The position numbers were made by a program, and so were the translations under genes. A stretch of 38,212 nt of DNA from Aureimonas sp. AU4 (lineage in GTDB: Bacteria > Pseudomonadota > Alphaproteobacteria > Rhizobiales > Rhizobiaceae). The stretch covers positions 1 through 38,212 of the forward strand of contig NZ_BBWK01000063.1 of assembly GCF_001463765.1 (NCBI RefSeq), read 5' to 3'. A model generated the notes under the pieces. The model ran no database searches. It had not been told where the DNA came from and worked only from the letters and a program-made list of their open reading frames with translations. Positions 16,529 through 29,034 of the stretch are shown piece after piece. The stretch's first letter is position 1, and each line of letters starts with the position of its first letter.

Positions 16529-18691
16529 ATGAGCACGGTGGCGAACGAGAGCCGTTTCAGGGTCACGGGCATGGACTGCGCGGCCTGCGGCAACAAGGTG
16601 GACACCGCGATCCGACGGCTGCCGGGCGTCGAGGACGTTGCCGTGTCCGTGTCCACGGGCGCGGTGAGGGTCCGCCACACGGACGGCTTCGACGCCGCCG
16701 CGGTCACGCGGCAGGTCCGCAACCTCGGCTACGGAGCCGAGAACGCGGACGGCGCCGACCCGGCGACAGTCGGACGGCACGACCATGGCCAATCGAGCCA
16801 CACGCATCACGACCCCGCCGAGGCGGGCCGGCCGTGGTGGAGGACGAAAAAGGCGCGGCTGACGGCGGCCTGCGGCGCCGCGCTCCTGGCAGCCTACGTC
16901 CTCGGCCACCTGGCGCCCGCACTCGAGCGTCCGGCATTTCTCGCCGCGCTCGCCGTCGGCCTTGTCCCCGTCGCCTGGCGCGCGATCACCGCCGCCCGGT
17001 TCGGCACTCCGTTCTCGATCGAGACGCTGATGTCGATCGCCGCCATCGGCGCCGTCTTCATCGGAGCCGCGGAAGAGGCGGCGACCGTCGTGCTCCTGTT
17101 CCTCGTCGGCGAGATGCTGGAAGGGCTGGCGGCCAGCCGTGCTCGGGCGAGCATCCAGGGCCTGTCCTCCCTCGTGCCGAAGACGGCGCTCGTCGAGAAG
17201 GACGGCCAGACGACCGAGGTGCCCGCGGAGATCCTTGCGGTCGGCGCCACCATCCTCGTGCGCCCCGGCGACCGCATCCCGGCCGACGGCTCGGTCGTCG
17301 AGGGATCGGGCGAGGTCGACGAGGCGCCGGTGACGGGCGAGAGCGTCCCGAAGCGCAAGGCCGTCGGCGATCCGGTCTTCGCGGGCACGGTCAACGCGGG
17401 CTCGGTCCTCAGGGTGCGCGTCACGGCCGCCGCCGCCGACAACACGATCGCGCGTGTCGTCCGCCTAGTGGAGGAGGCGCAGGAGTCGAAGTCGCCGACC
17501 GAGCGCTTCATCGACCGCTTCTCGAAAGTCTACACGCCCGCCGTTCTCGCGGTCGGCTTCCTCGTCGCCGTGATGCCGCCCCTCCTACTTGGAGCGGACT
17601 GGAACGAGTGGATCTACAAGGGTCTCGCCATCCTCCTGATCGGCTGCCCCTGCGCGCTCGTCATCTCGACGCCCGCCGCCATTGCGGCCGGCCTGTCGGC
17701 AGGCGCCCGGCGCGGCCTCCTGATGAAGGGCGGCGTGGTGCTGGAGACGCTCGGCAAGATCACGGCCGTCGCCTTCGACAAGACGGGGACGCTGACGGCC
17801 GGCAAGCCCGTCGTGACCGACGTCGTCGCGGTTGGTCGCACGGCGCGGGACGTGTTGTCTCTCGCGGCCGCGCTGGAGACGGGGTCGAGCCATCCTCTGG
17901 CGCTTGCGATCCTCGACAGGGCGAAGGCCGATAGGGCCCCCGTGCCACCCGCCTTCGACGCCAACGCCGTTCCCGGAGAGGGCGTCGAGGGCACGGTCGG
18001 CGGCGAGGCCGTGTTCCTCGGCTCGCCGCAATCGGCCGGGCGCCGTACGGCCCTCAGCGACGAGCGTCTTGACGACATCGAAGCGCTGAACGCGGCAGGC
18101 AAGACCGTGACCGTCGTGCTCGCAAACGGGACGGTCGCCGGCTACATCGCCATGCGCGACGAGGCACGGCCGGACGCACGCGAGGCGCTGGCCGCGATGA
18201 AGGCCGAGGGCATCCGCACCGTCATGCTGACAGGCGACAACCGAATGACGGCCGAGGCGGTCGCGGGCGGCCTCGGCATCGAGGCGCGGGCGGACCTCAT
18301 GCCGCAGGACAAGCAGCGCATCGTGCGCGAACTCCAGGGCGAAGGGCTTGTCGTCGCCAAGGTCGGCGACGGCATCAACGACGCCCCGGCGCTGGCGGCC
18401 GCCGACATCGGCATCGCCATGGGCGGCGGCACGGACGTCGCGCTGGAGACGGCGGATGCTGCGGTGCTCCACGGCCGCGTGCGGGATGTGCCGGACATGA
18501 TCGCCCTCTCCAAGGCGACTATGGGCAACATCCGGGCGAACATTGCGATCGCTCTCGGGCTGAAGGCGGTGTTCCTCGTCACCACCGTCCTCGGCATCAC
18601 GGGCCTCTGGCCGGCGATCCTCGCTGACACGGGCGCGACCGTCCTCGTGACCGCCAACGCGATGCGGCTTCTCGGCTGGAAGCCCCGGTGA
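16529..18691 (+). CDS. zntA: Heavy-metal translocating P-type ATPase (Zn2+/Cd2+/Pb2+ type, P1B-2)
   Basis: A 720-residue inner-membrane metal exporter. An N-terminal HMA domain has the metal site GMDCAAC (residues 14-20), followed by a His-rich linker GRHDHGQSSHTHH. The transmembrane metal site is C373-P-C375 (GCPCALVISTPAA). Catalytic motifs are the actuator VTGES, the phosphorylated D417 in DKTGTLT, SSHPLA, LTGDN and VGDGINDAPAL. The last helix has LADTGATVLVTANAMRLL, whose Asp marks the Zn/Cd/Pb subgroup rather than Cu. It pumps divalent soft metals out of the cytoplasm using ATP. It is expressed from a MerR-type promoter and diverges from the damaged MerR gene. The symbol is assigned by subgroup; cadA is an equally valid name. 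Confidence 0.93.
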   Translation: MSTVANESRFRVTGMDCAACGNKVDTAIRRLPGVEDVAVSVSTGAVRVRHTDGFDAAAVTRQVRNLGYGAENADGADPATVGRHDHGQSSHTHHDPAEAGRPWWRTKKARLTAACGAALLAAYVLGHLAPALERPAFLAALAVGLVPVAWRAITAARFGTPFSIETLMSIAAIGAVFIGAAEEAATVVLLFLVGEMLEGLAASRARASIQGLSSLVPKTALVEKDGQTTEVPAEILAVGATILVRPGDRIPADGSVVEGSGEVDEAPVTGESVPKRKAVGDPVFAGTVNAGSVLRVRVTAAAADNTIARVVRLVEEAQESKSPTERFIDRFSKVYTPAVLAVGFLVAVMPPLLLGADWNEWIYKGLAILLIGCPCALVISTPAAIAAGLSAGARRGLLMKGGVVLETLGKITAVAFDKTGTLTAGKPVVTDVVAVGRTARDVLSLAAALETGSSHPLALAILDRAKADRAPVPPAFDANAVPGEGVEGTVGGEAVFLGSPQSAGRRTALSDERLDDIEALNAAGKTVTVVLANGTVAGYIAMRDEARPDAREALAAMKAEGIRTVMLTGDNRMTAEAVAGGLGIEARADLMPQDKQRIVRELQGEGLVVAKVGDGINDAPALAAADIGIAMGGGTDVALETADAAVLHGRVRDVPDMIALSKATMGNIRANIAIALGLKAVFLVTTVLGITGLWPAILADTGATVLVTANAMRLLGWKPR

Positions 18692-18772
18692 ACTCGAAGC
18701 CGGAGAATTGGCGACGAAGGATCAAAGATCCATTGAGCATTAAGTACGGCCGATTTGGAGCGGCCTCCATAG

Positions 18773-19030
18773 AAGACGAACGTCACAGAAGAGTCGAGGC
18801 TGTGCGAAAATCCGTTCTCCGAAAACGGCGTCGAGAATCCGTTCCACGTTGGGATTCCATTGACCGCCATGGACGAGTTCGCGGCGTTCTTGTCGGTTAC
18901 CCAAACCACTGGGAAACGGTGGAAAAGCGGGCGAGTTCGCGATCGCTGAAACGTCGTTTTGAAAGTAGAACAGCCGGATACGGCTTCGACACGGCCTCGG
19001 TCATTTTCCGACACCGTCCGCCGGATCTGA
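18773..19030 (+). pseudogene. Possible decayed coding remnant of unknown family
   Basis: Read from 18773 in this frame the translation contains ENPFHVGIPLTAMDEFAAFL and VTQTTGKRWKSGRVRDR, then a TGA at 18947-18949, then 26 more codons ending with LKVEQPDTASTRPRSF and SDTVRRI before TGA at 19028. In the first 56 codons counted by hand, GC is about 54, 46 and 70% at positions 1, 2 and 3, the pattern of real coding DNA. There is no upstream start. I do not recognise the family. This is an inference from composition only. Confidence 0.3.
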
Positions 19031-19437
19031 AATCCTTCGATTTTAATCGAAAGAAGGCGGTCGAACGCGCTCCAAGGATAAAAACACAATTTCGTTATCT
19101 TGGTATTCCCAATCCGTGGGCTTCAATCTTGCCCGATCGAGCCACTCGCGACGGATTGTAGCTCGCGCGATCCATACTGTCGCTGGTCGTGCTGGCGTAA
19201 TCGCATCATGCGCCGTCAACTTACGGCATCGGCCAGGAAGGGTTTACGTGTGCGGGGTGAACGCTTTGGACAGGTCGAAGGCAGCAATGCCCGCATCCGG
19301 GCGCCCAAACCGACGCTGACGCTCGTCCCAACTCCACGTCTGACCACGGCGTCGACGCGCGCTGGGTGCGGTGCAGGTTCTGCCCGGTCGGGATCGAGCC
19401 TCGGCGGATAGACCGACCCGACCCGATCCGGAACGTC

Positions 19438-19469
19438 CCGCAAGGCGACACCGAGGTGTCGCCTTGCGG
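19438..19469 (-). terminator. Hairpin downstream of gltD
   Basis: CCGCAAGGCGACACC (19438-19452) and GGTGTCGCCTTGCGG (19455-19469) form a perfect 15-bp inverted repeat separated by 2 bp, starting 12 bp after the gltD stop. There is no T tract on either side, so it may terminate inefficiently or stabilise the mRNA 3' end. Confidence 0.6.
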
Positions 19470-19481
19470 CAGAGCGATCGC

Positions 19482-20936
19482 TCAGAGAGGCAGCGTCGTC
19501 GCGCCGGTGAGCTCGAGGTCGATCGCGCGCGCGGCTTGGCGGCCCTCGCGGATCGCCCAGACCACGAGGCTCTGGCCGCGCCGCACGTCGCCGGCCGCCC
19601 AGAGTTTATCGACCGAGGTGCGGTAGCGCTTGTCGTCGGCGGCCACCGAGACGTTGCCGCGCGCGTCGCGCTTGAGCTCGAGGCCCTCGCCCGCGTCCTC
19701 AAGGAGGCCGCCCTCGAAGGGGCCGGCAAAGCCGATGGCGATGAAGGCGAGGTCCGCCTTGATCACGAACTCGGTGCCCGGGATCGGCCTGCGCCGCTCG
19801 TCGACCTCGGCGCACTTCACGCCGGTCAGCTGCCCGTCCTCGCCCACGAACTCCAGCGTCGCGACCTGGAACTCGCGCACGGCGCCTTCCGCCTGGGAGG
19901 AGGAGGTGCGCATCTTGGTGGCCCAGAAAGGCCAGACCTCGAGCTTGTTCTCGGTCTTGGGCGGCTGGGGGCGGATGTCGAGCTGGGTGACCTTGACGGC
20001 CCCCTGGCGGAAGGCGGTGCCGACGCAGTCGGACGCCGTGTCCCCACCGCCCACCACCACGACATGCTTGGCGCCGGCCCAGATCTCCTCGGTCGACCAG
20101 CCGCGCGCGGGCGTGTTCTCGCCCCCGACGCGCCGGTTCTGCTGCACGAGGTAGGGCATGGCGTCGTGGATGCCGGCGAGCCCGTTCTGCGGGATGCCGG
20201 CATCGCGCGGGCGCTCCGCGCCGCCGCAGTAAAGCACGGCATCGAACTCGGCCTGCAGGTCGGCGAGGCGCTTGTCGCGACCGATCTCGACGCCGCAGTG
20301 GAAGGTGACGCCCTCCCCCCGCATCTGCTCGACGCGACGGTCGATCCAGTGCTTCTCCATCTTGAAGTCGGGAATGCCGTAGCGCAGCAGGCCGCCGGGG
20401 CGCGTCTCGCGCTCGAAGACATGCACCTCGTGGCCGGCGCGGCCGAGCTGCTGGGCCGCCGCCATGCCGGCCGGGCCCGAGCCGATCACCGCCACGCGCT
20501 TGCCGGACTGCGTCTTGGCCGGCTGCGGCTGGATCAGGCCGAGCGCATAGGCCTTGTCGGCGATCGCCTGCTCGACGGTCTTGATCGCGACCGGCGTATC
20601 CTCGAGGTTCAGCGTGCAGGCCTCCTCGCAAGGCGCGGGGCAGATGCGGCCGGTGAACTCGGGAAAGTTGTTGGTGGAATGGAGGTTGCGCACCGCGCCC
20701 TCCCAGTCCCCGCCGTAGACGAGGTCGTTCCAGTCCGGGATCTGGTTGTGGATCGGGCAGCCCGTCGGCCCGTGGCAGTAGGGCACGCCGCAATCCATGC
20801 AGCGCGCGGCCTGCTTGCCGACCTCGGCATCCGACATCGGCAGCGTGAACTCGCGGAAGTGGCGTATGCGGTCGGAGGCCGGCTGGTATTTCGGAGTCTG
20901 GCGATCGATCTCGAGAAAGCCGGTGACCTTGCCCAT
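19482..20936 (-). CDS. gltD: Glutamate synthase (NADPH) small subunit
   Basis: A 484-residue flavoprotein that delivers electrons from NADPH to GltB for glutamate formation from glutamine and 2-oxoglutarate. The ATG at 20936 follows GGAGGG and gives [20 protein letters not shown]; the frame is open 142 codons further upstream without support. The N-terminal domain has two cysteine clusters for 4Fe-4S centres, [19 protein letters not shown] and [15 protein letters not shown] binding is shown by [21 protein letters not shown], and NADPH binding by [21 protein letters not shown]; the C-terminal FAD contact is [21 protein letters not shown]. It is separated from gltB by a glutathione transferase gene and has its own 280-bp leader that carries the motif also found before gltB. 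Confidence 0.96.
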   Translation of the reverse strand: MGKVTGFLEIDRQTPKYQPASDRIRHFREFTLPMSDAEVGKQAARCMDCGVPYCHGPTGCPIHNQIPDWNDLVYGGDWEGAVRNLHSTNNFPEFTGRICPAPCEEACTLNLEDTPVAIKTVEQAIADKAYALGLIQPQPAKTQSGKRVAVIGSGPAGMAAAQQLGRAGHEVHVFERETRPGGLLRYGIPDFKMEKHWIDRRVEQMRGEGVTFHCGVEIGRDKRLADLQAEFDAVLYCGGAERPRDAGIPQNGLAGIHDAMPYLVQQNRRVGGENTPARGWSTEEIWAGAKHVVVVGGGDTASDCVGTAFRQGAVKVTQLDIRPQPPKTENKLEVWPFWATKMRTSSSQAEGAVREFQVATLEFVGEDGQLTGVKCAEVDERRRPIPGTEFVIKADLAFIAIGFAGPFEGGLLEDAGEGLELKRDARGNVSVAADDKRYRTSVDKLWAAGDVRRGQSLVVWAIREGRQAARAIDLELTGATTLPL

Positions 20937-21146
20937 GATGATGCCCTCCGTCGCAACAGTCGGATGTGCCGCTATCGGAACAGGCCCGCCCGCGCCCGAC
21001 ATCCTCGGGCCGGCCGGACGCCCGTCCGGAGGCCCGCACCCGACGTGAACCGTCCTAACACAGGACCGCGCTCCCCCGGAACGCGGCCGATCGTGCCATC
21101 CGTAGGGCACGACCGCGCCTCCGGGAAGCCTCGGCGAGCCCGGAAA

Positions 21147-21181
21147 ATGCGACAGCATCACTGCCCTATTTCGGGCAGTGA
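21147..21181 (-). promoter_or_regulatory. Candidate operator upstream of gltD, shared with gltB
   Basis: On the plus strand the arms are ATGCGACAG (21147-21155), a 5-bp spacer CATCA, and CTGCCCTAT (21161-21169). It is 18/23 identical to the site upstream of gltB and centred about 222 bp before the gltD ATG. The second arm also takes part in a perfect overlapping dyad TCACTGCCC-N6-GGGCAGTGA (21158-21181), so three half-sites are present. It lies in the 280-bp gap between the transferase stop and gltD. No regulator can be named from sequence alone. Confidence 0.6.
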
Positions 21182-21216
21182 CGCAAGGCTGGAACGGTTC
21201 GAGAAAGTGCTGAGCG

Positions 21217-21852
21217 TCAGCTCTTCGGCTTGGTCGCGCGGAAGCTCTCGAGCTGCTGGGCGGCCCCCCACCAGTCGGCGAAGCCGGGAATGTCGTTGAA
21301 CTCGTCGGCATGGGGCGTCTGCGCGACATAGGCGAAGACGGGCGCCAGATAGAGATCGGCAAGCGAGAGATCCTCGCCCGCGATCCACGGACCCTTGCCG
21401 CGCAGGCGCATGAGTTCGGTCAGGACCGTGCGTGTGGTCTTGAGCGCCTCGTGATGCTTGGCCTCGTCCTTGCCGCCCACGAAGTCGGGGAAGAGATGGT
21501 AGGCCGCGACCCCGCCCAGCATCGCCGGGTAGCCGTAGCTGTCGATGATGCCGATGGCCATGTCCATGCGCGCGACGTTCTCGGCCTCGGCCGGCACGAG
21601 GTCGCGGCCCGTGATCATGGAGTTGAGGTAGCGCGCGATCGCCGCCGTCTCGTAGACGCGAAAGCCGCGATACTCGATCACCGGCACCTTGCCGAAGGGA
21701 TGGCGCTGCAGGTGCTCGGGCGCGTGCGGCTCGCCCTTGAGGACGTTGACCGGGTCCTGGTCGAAGGCGGTGAACTCCTTCTCAGCCAGGAGCATCTTGA
21801 CGGTTCGCACGTAGGTCGACCCGTCGAAGCCATACAGTTTCAGCTCGGCCAT
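21217..21852 (-). CDS. Glutathione S-transferase family protein
   Basis: A 211-residue cytosolic protein. Residues 1-78 form the thioredoxin-like glutathione-binding domain (LKLYGFDGSTYVRTVKMLLAEK, quoted in part as YGFDGSTYVR; FGKVPVIEYRGFRVYETAAI with cis-Pro and the E-T/S glutathione contact). Residues 90-205 are the helical C-terminal domain, with GPWIAGEDLSLADLYLAPVF as the conserved N-capping motif. It probably conjugates glutathione to electrophiles or acts as a peroxidase; the substrate is unknown. ATG 21852 follows GAGGAGACGAGG. It lies between gltB and gltD on the same strand, interrupting the usual gltBD pair, with a hairpin between it and gltB, so it may be transcribed separately. 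Confidence 0.92.
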   Translation of the reverse strand: MAELKLYGFDGSTYVRTVKMLLAEKEFTAFDQDPVNVLKGEPHAPEHLQRHPFGKVPVIEYRGFRVYETAAIARYLNSMITGRDLVPAEAENVARMDMAIGIIDSYGYPAMLGGVAAYHLFPDFVGGKDEAKHHEALKTTRTVLTELMRLRGKGPWIAGEDLSLADLYLAPVFAYVAQTPHADEFNDIPGFADWWGAAQQLESFRATKPKS

Positions 21853-21970
21853 ATCCTCGTCTCCTCGGCTGGAAAGGTCGCTCGTGCGCGACCGTTCGCG
21901 GGAGATAGAAGGCGCGCCGTCCTTGGCGAGCCCCGCATCGCCGCGACGAAGCGGCCGGCCGGAACCGCGA

Positions 21971-21996
21971 ACGGCGGCGAGGGAGCTCGCCGCCGT
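21971..21996 (-). terminator. Hairpin between gltB and the glutathione transferase gene
   Basis: ACGGCGGCGAG (21971-21981), loop GGAG, CTCGCCGCCGT (21986-21996): a perfect 11-bp GC-rich stem 35 bp beyond the gltB stop. The following bases on the minus strand (TTCGCGGTT) are only weakly T-rich. It could attenuate read-through from gltB into the transferase gene. Confidence 0.55.
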
Positions 21997-22030
21997 CCGG
22001 ATCTTCAACGGGCCTCGGAAGGCCGGCGGC

Positions 22031-26731
<4,701 letters not shown>

Positions 26732-26916
26732 GCCAAGTCTCCTTCTGCCGCTTCGCCGGCCCGGTTCCTGTTTCACCGGGCGGACTCCAATGTAGTCGCA
26801 CGCTCGGGCGCGGGGAAAACCGATGCGGGTTGTCCCGCATGGTACCACCACGCCGCAAGGCTTCTCATCATCTTGGATCGGCCCGGCGCGGCCTCCCAGC
26901 CCGCGAACCGCCTCAG

Positions 26917-26939
26917 ATAGGGCAGCATTACTGACCTAT
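26917..26939 (-). promoter_or_regulatory. Candidate operator upstream of gltB, shared with gltD
   Basis: On the plus strand: ATAGGGCAG (26917-26925), spacer CATTA, CTGACCTAT (26931-26939). The arms are complementary at 8 of 9 positions. The same architecture occurs upstream of gltD. The site also lies about 100 bp upstream of the divergent threonine aldolase gene, so it could serve both directions, but its second copy is only near gltD. Confidence 0.6.
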
Positions 26940-27029
26940 CTTCGGTCTTATGGCAGCTTTCCCGGGAAGCGGCAAGCGGGCGCGGCGCGGGCCGTTGTCG
27001 GCAGCGCGGCGCGGCGCTAAGACGCGCGC

Positions 27030-28079
27030 ATGATCTTTGCATCCGACAATTGGTCCGGCGCCCATCCCGCCGTCAACGAGGCCCTTGCGAAAGCCGCCGA
27101 CGGCATGGCCGCCGCCTACGGCGCGAGCGACATCGACAAGGCGGTGGAGCGGCGCTTCAACGAGGTGTTCGAGCGCGAGGTCGCGGTCTACTTCGTGGGA
27201 ACCGGCACGGCCGCCAACTCGCTGGCGTTTGCCGCCGTCAACCGGCCGGGCGGCGTGGTGCTGTGCCACCGCGAGGCGCACGTGATCGAGGACGAGTGCG
27301 GCGCGCCCGAATTCTTCACGCACGGCGCGCGCATGGCGCCCGTGGACGGCGCGGGCGGACGTCTCGACCCGTCCAATCTGCGGCGCGAGCTCAAGCGCTT
27401 CCGCCCCGGCTTCGTCCACGCGGGCCAGCCCATGGCCGTGACGCTCAGCCAGGCGACGGAAGCGGGCACGCTGTATTCGATCCCCGAGATCGAGGCTCTG
27501 GCGGCGATCGCGCACGAGCACGAGCTCGCGCTTCACATGGACGGGGCGCGCTTCGCCAACGCGCTGGCCGCCAGCAACGCGTCGCCCGCCGAGATGACCT
27601 GGCGCGCGGGCGTCGACATCCTCTCCTTCGGCGCCACGAAGAACGGCTGCTGGTGTGCCGAGGCCGTGGTCTTCTTCGATCCCGAGAAGGCCAGGCAGTT
27701 TCCCTATATCCGCAAGCGCGGGGCGCAGCTCTTCTCCAAGACGCGCTTCATGGCCGCCCAGTTCATGGCCTACCTGGAGGGCGATCTCTGGCTGGAGCTG
27801 GCGGGCCATTCCAACGCCATGGCGGACGAGCTTCGCGCCGGCATCGCGGCCAGCTCGCATGCGCGCCTTGCCTGGCCGACGCGCTCCAACGAGCTCTTCG
27901 CCGTGTTCGAGACCGGTATCGCCGAAAGCCTTCGCCGCGAGGGTGCGGTCTTCTACGACTGGAACCCGCCGCACGATGGCTCGGTGCCGGTGGGCGAGAA
28001 CGAGATGCTGGCGCGTCTCGTCACCAGCTGGTCGACCCGGCGCGACGATGTCTCGCGCTTCGTGGAACTGATCCAGTAG
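27030..28079 (+). CDS. Threonine aldolase family protein (PLP-dependent beta-eliminating lyase)
   Basis: A 349-residue fold-type I PLP enzyme. The N-terminus FASDNWSGAHPAVNEAL is typical of low-specificity L-threonine aldolases (the family usually reads DN.G.HP). PLP-binding residues are visible as GTGTAANSLA (phosphate contact), D171 in HMDGARFANAL, and the Schiff-base lysine K204 in SFGATKNGCWCAEAV. It should cleave L-threonine or L-allo-threonine to glycine and acetaldehyde; related phenylserine aldolases cannot be excluded. It diverges from gltB over about 300 bp and ends with a strong palindromic terminator shared with the convergent hsp20 gene. Confidence 0.9.
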   Translation: MIFASDNWSGAHPAVNEALAKAADGMAAAYGASDIDKAVERRFNEVFEREVAVYFVGTGTAANSLAFAAVNRPGGVVLCHREAHVIEDECGAPEFFTHGARMAPVDGAGGRLDPSNLRRELKRFRPGFVHAGQPMAVTLSQATEAGTLYSIPEIEALAAIAHEHELALHMDGARFANALAASNASPAEMTWRAGVDILSFGATKNGCWCAEAVVFFDPEKARQFPYIRKRGAQLFSKTRFMAAQFMAYLEGDLWLELAGHSNAMADELRAGIAASSHARLAWPTRSNELFAVFETGIAESLRREGAVFYDWNPPHDGSVPVGENEMLARLVTSWSTRRDDVSRFVELIQ

Positions 28080-28087
28080 ACACGAAA

Positions 28088-28109
28088 ACGGCGCCCCTAG
28101 GGGCGCCGT
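28088..28109. terminator. Bidirectional terminator between threonine aldolase and hsp20
   Basis: ACGGCGCCCC (28088-28097), centre TA, GGGGCGCCGT (28100-28109): a perfect 22-bp palindrome. On the minus strand it is followed directly by TTTCG; on the plus strand a TTTT run follows after 5 bp. It closes both converging genes. Confidence 0.88.
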
Positions 28110-28133
28110 CCGCTTTTCCCGGTACCGTCTCGG

Positions 28134-28592
28134 TCACGCCGCGGCGGTCTCGATCGCCTTGGCATTGCCGTTGGCGGTCGCGATCTCGATGCGGCGGGGC
28201 TTCATCGCCTCCGGAATCACCCGCACGAGATCGACGTGCAGAAGACCGTTCTGGAGCGTGGCGCCCCGGACCTCGACATGCTCGGCGAGCTGGAAGCGAC
28301 GCTCGAAGGCGCGGCCGGCGATCCCGCGATACAGGAACTCAGCGCCCTCGGCCTTGTCGTCCGCCTTCTCGCCCTTCACGGTCAGCGTGTTCTCACGCGA
28401 CTCGATCGAGAGCTCGTTCTCGGCGAAGCCCGCGACCGCCATGGTGATGCGGTAGGCGTTCTCGCCTGTGCGCTCGATATTGTAGGGCGGATAGCTCTGG
28501 GCCTCGTTCGAGGAGGCGGCGTCCAGCATCGAGAAAAGACGGTCGAAGCCGACGGTGGAGCGGTACAGGGGAGCGAAGTCAAACGTACGCAT
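28134..28592 (-). CDS. Hsp20 / alpha-crystallin family small heat shock protein
   Basis: A 152-residue class A rhizobial-type (IbpA-like) chaperone that holds unfolding proteins in large oligomers. The N-terminus [20 protein letters not shown] is typical of rhizobial HspA/IbpA proteins. The alpha-crystallin domain spans about residues 35-128 ([20 protein letters not shown], ending in [12 protein letters not shown] with the A-x3-NGLL signature). The C-terminal I-x-I motif is IEI at 135-137, which docks onto neighbouring dimers. The frame is open 45 codons further upstream, but that region is the RNA thermometer leader, so ATG 28592 is the start. Expression is controlled by a heat-shock promoter and a ROSE element. 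Confidence 0.94.
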   Translation of the reverse strand: MRTFDFAPLYRSTVGFDRLFSMLDAASSNEAQSYPPYNIERTGENAYRITMAVAGFAENELSIESRENTLTVKGEKADDKAEGAEFLYRGIAGRAFERRFQLAEHVEVRGATLQNGLLHVDLVRVIPEAMKPRRIEIATANGNAKAIETAAA

Positions 28593-28694
28593 AGGTCGTT
28601 CTCCAAGAGCAACAGGTTGTGCGTGTCTGGTCGGTCTGGACCCCGCGATGGGGCGTCTCGGTCGACCAGCGGACCCGCCAGGCGGCGTCCGTGA
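28593..28694 (-). promoter_or_regulatory. ROSE-type RNA thermometer in the hsp20 5' leader
   Basis: The final hairpin, read as RNA on the minus strand (28613 to 28598), is GUU-G-CUC-UUG-GAG-AAC: GUU pairs AAC, CUC pairs GAG of the Shine-Dalgarno sequence, and one G is bulged opposite it. The bulged G against the SD is the hallmark of ROSE elements, which melt at heat-shock temperature to free the ribosome site. Upstream is a long hairpin CTGGTCG/CGACCAG with an inner GCCCC/GGGG stem (28627-28669). The leader length of about 100 nt is usual for the class. Confidence 0.85.
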
Positions 28695-28700
28695 ACGAGA

Positions 28701-28728
28701 GATGGGAAGCGGGAAATCCGCCTTCAAG
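28701..28728 (-). promoter_or_regulatory. RpoH (sigma-32)-like promoter of hsp20
   Basis: On the minus strand CTTGAAG (28728-28722) is followed after 15 bp by CCCATC (28706-28701). Counted from CTTG the spacing is 18, which fits the alphaproteobacterial RpoH consensus CTTG-N17/18-CYTAT with one mismatch. The inferred transcription start is close to 28694, giving the leader length expected for a ROSE element. Confidence 0.78.
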
Positions 28729-28900
28729 CGGTTTTTTCCGATCCTCCGTCGATTTTTTTCCGGCGCGAAATCAGGGACTTGCGCAAATTCGTACCTGAAT
28801 CTGCGATGAACGATCCCTTCCGTTCCCGTTCACCCTCCTCGCCCCATCCTCCTTCTCGAACGGTTGCGGCGTCCCGTCCCTTCCGCCGTGGCCGTTTTGG

Positions 28901-28932
28901 GGTCGGGAGCTCCGTGCATGGGGCTTCCGACC
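28901..28932 (+). other. Strong hairpin in the hsp20 / hydrolase divergent gap
   Basis: GGTCGGGAGCTCC (28901-28913) pairs with GGGGCTTCCGACC (28920-28932) over 13 bp with two G-U wobbles around loop GTGCAT. It is preceded by a pyrimidine-rich stretch containing CCTCCT and CTCCTC (28830-28860). No T tract follows. The 290-bp gap between the RpoH promoter and the hydrolase gene otherwise shows no gene; a small RNA is possible but unsupported. Confidence 0.35.
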
Positions 28933-29034
28933 TCAACTTGCGCCGCCCGTCTTTGCCCGCCGATCCCCCTGTCCGCGGTTCGTCGCAGCCTCTAGAATGA
29001 CGCAAGATTCCCTATCGGCCGTCCGAGGCGCCGC

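Larger units (their letters stand above)
18692..19481. other. 790-bp low-GC stretch without an intact gene
   Basis: Between the ATPase and gltD the GC content falls to roughly 50-55% in 18700-19120, compared with about 68% around it. No frame has a credible start plus conserved domain. It holds several short dyads: GAATCC/GGATTC near 18835-18857, AGCCG-GATA-CGGCT near 18971, and TTCGATT-TT-AATCGAA at 19036-19051. One plus-strand frame (18773-19030) shows coding-like base use but is interrupted by TGA. From 19160 GC rises again. It may be a remnant of the insertion that brought the metal genes. A long plus-strand frame at 18688-19161 starts with a GTG overlapping the ATPase stop and is not convincing. 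Confidence 0.6.

Noticed and set aside
18142..19089. A 315-codon minus-strand frame running from the low-GC region into the ATPase gene
   Set aside because: Most of it is antisense to the well-supported ATPase; the remaining part shows no known domain.
18688..19161. A 157-codon plus-strand frame starting with a GTG that overlaps the ATPase stop
   Set aside because: Arg/Ser/Pro-rich, no motif, weak start, and a different frame in the same DNA has the better coding profile.
28724..29005. A 93-codon minus-strand frame in the hsp20/hydrolase gap
   Set aside because: TTG start without ribosome binding site, low-complexity Arg/Lys/Gly/Glu composition, and overlap with the RpoH promoter region.
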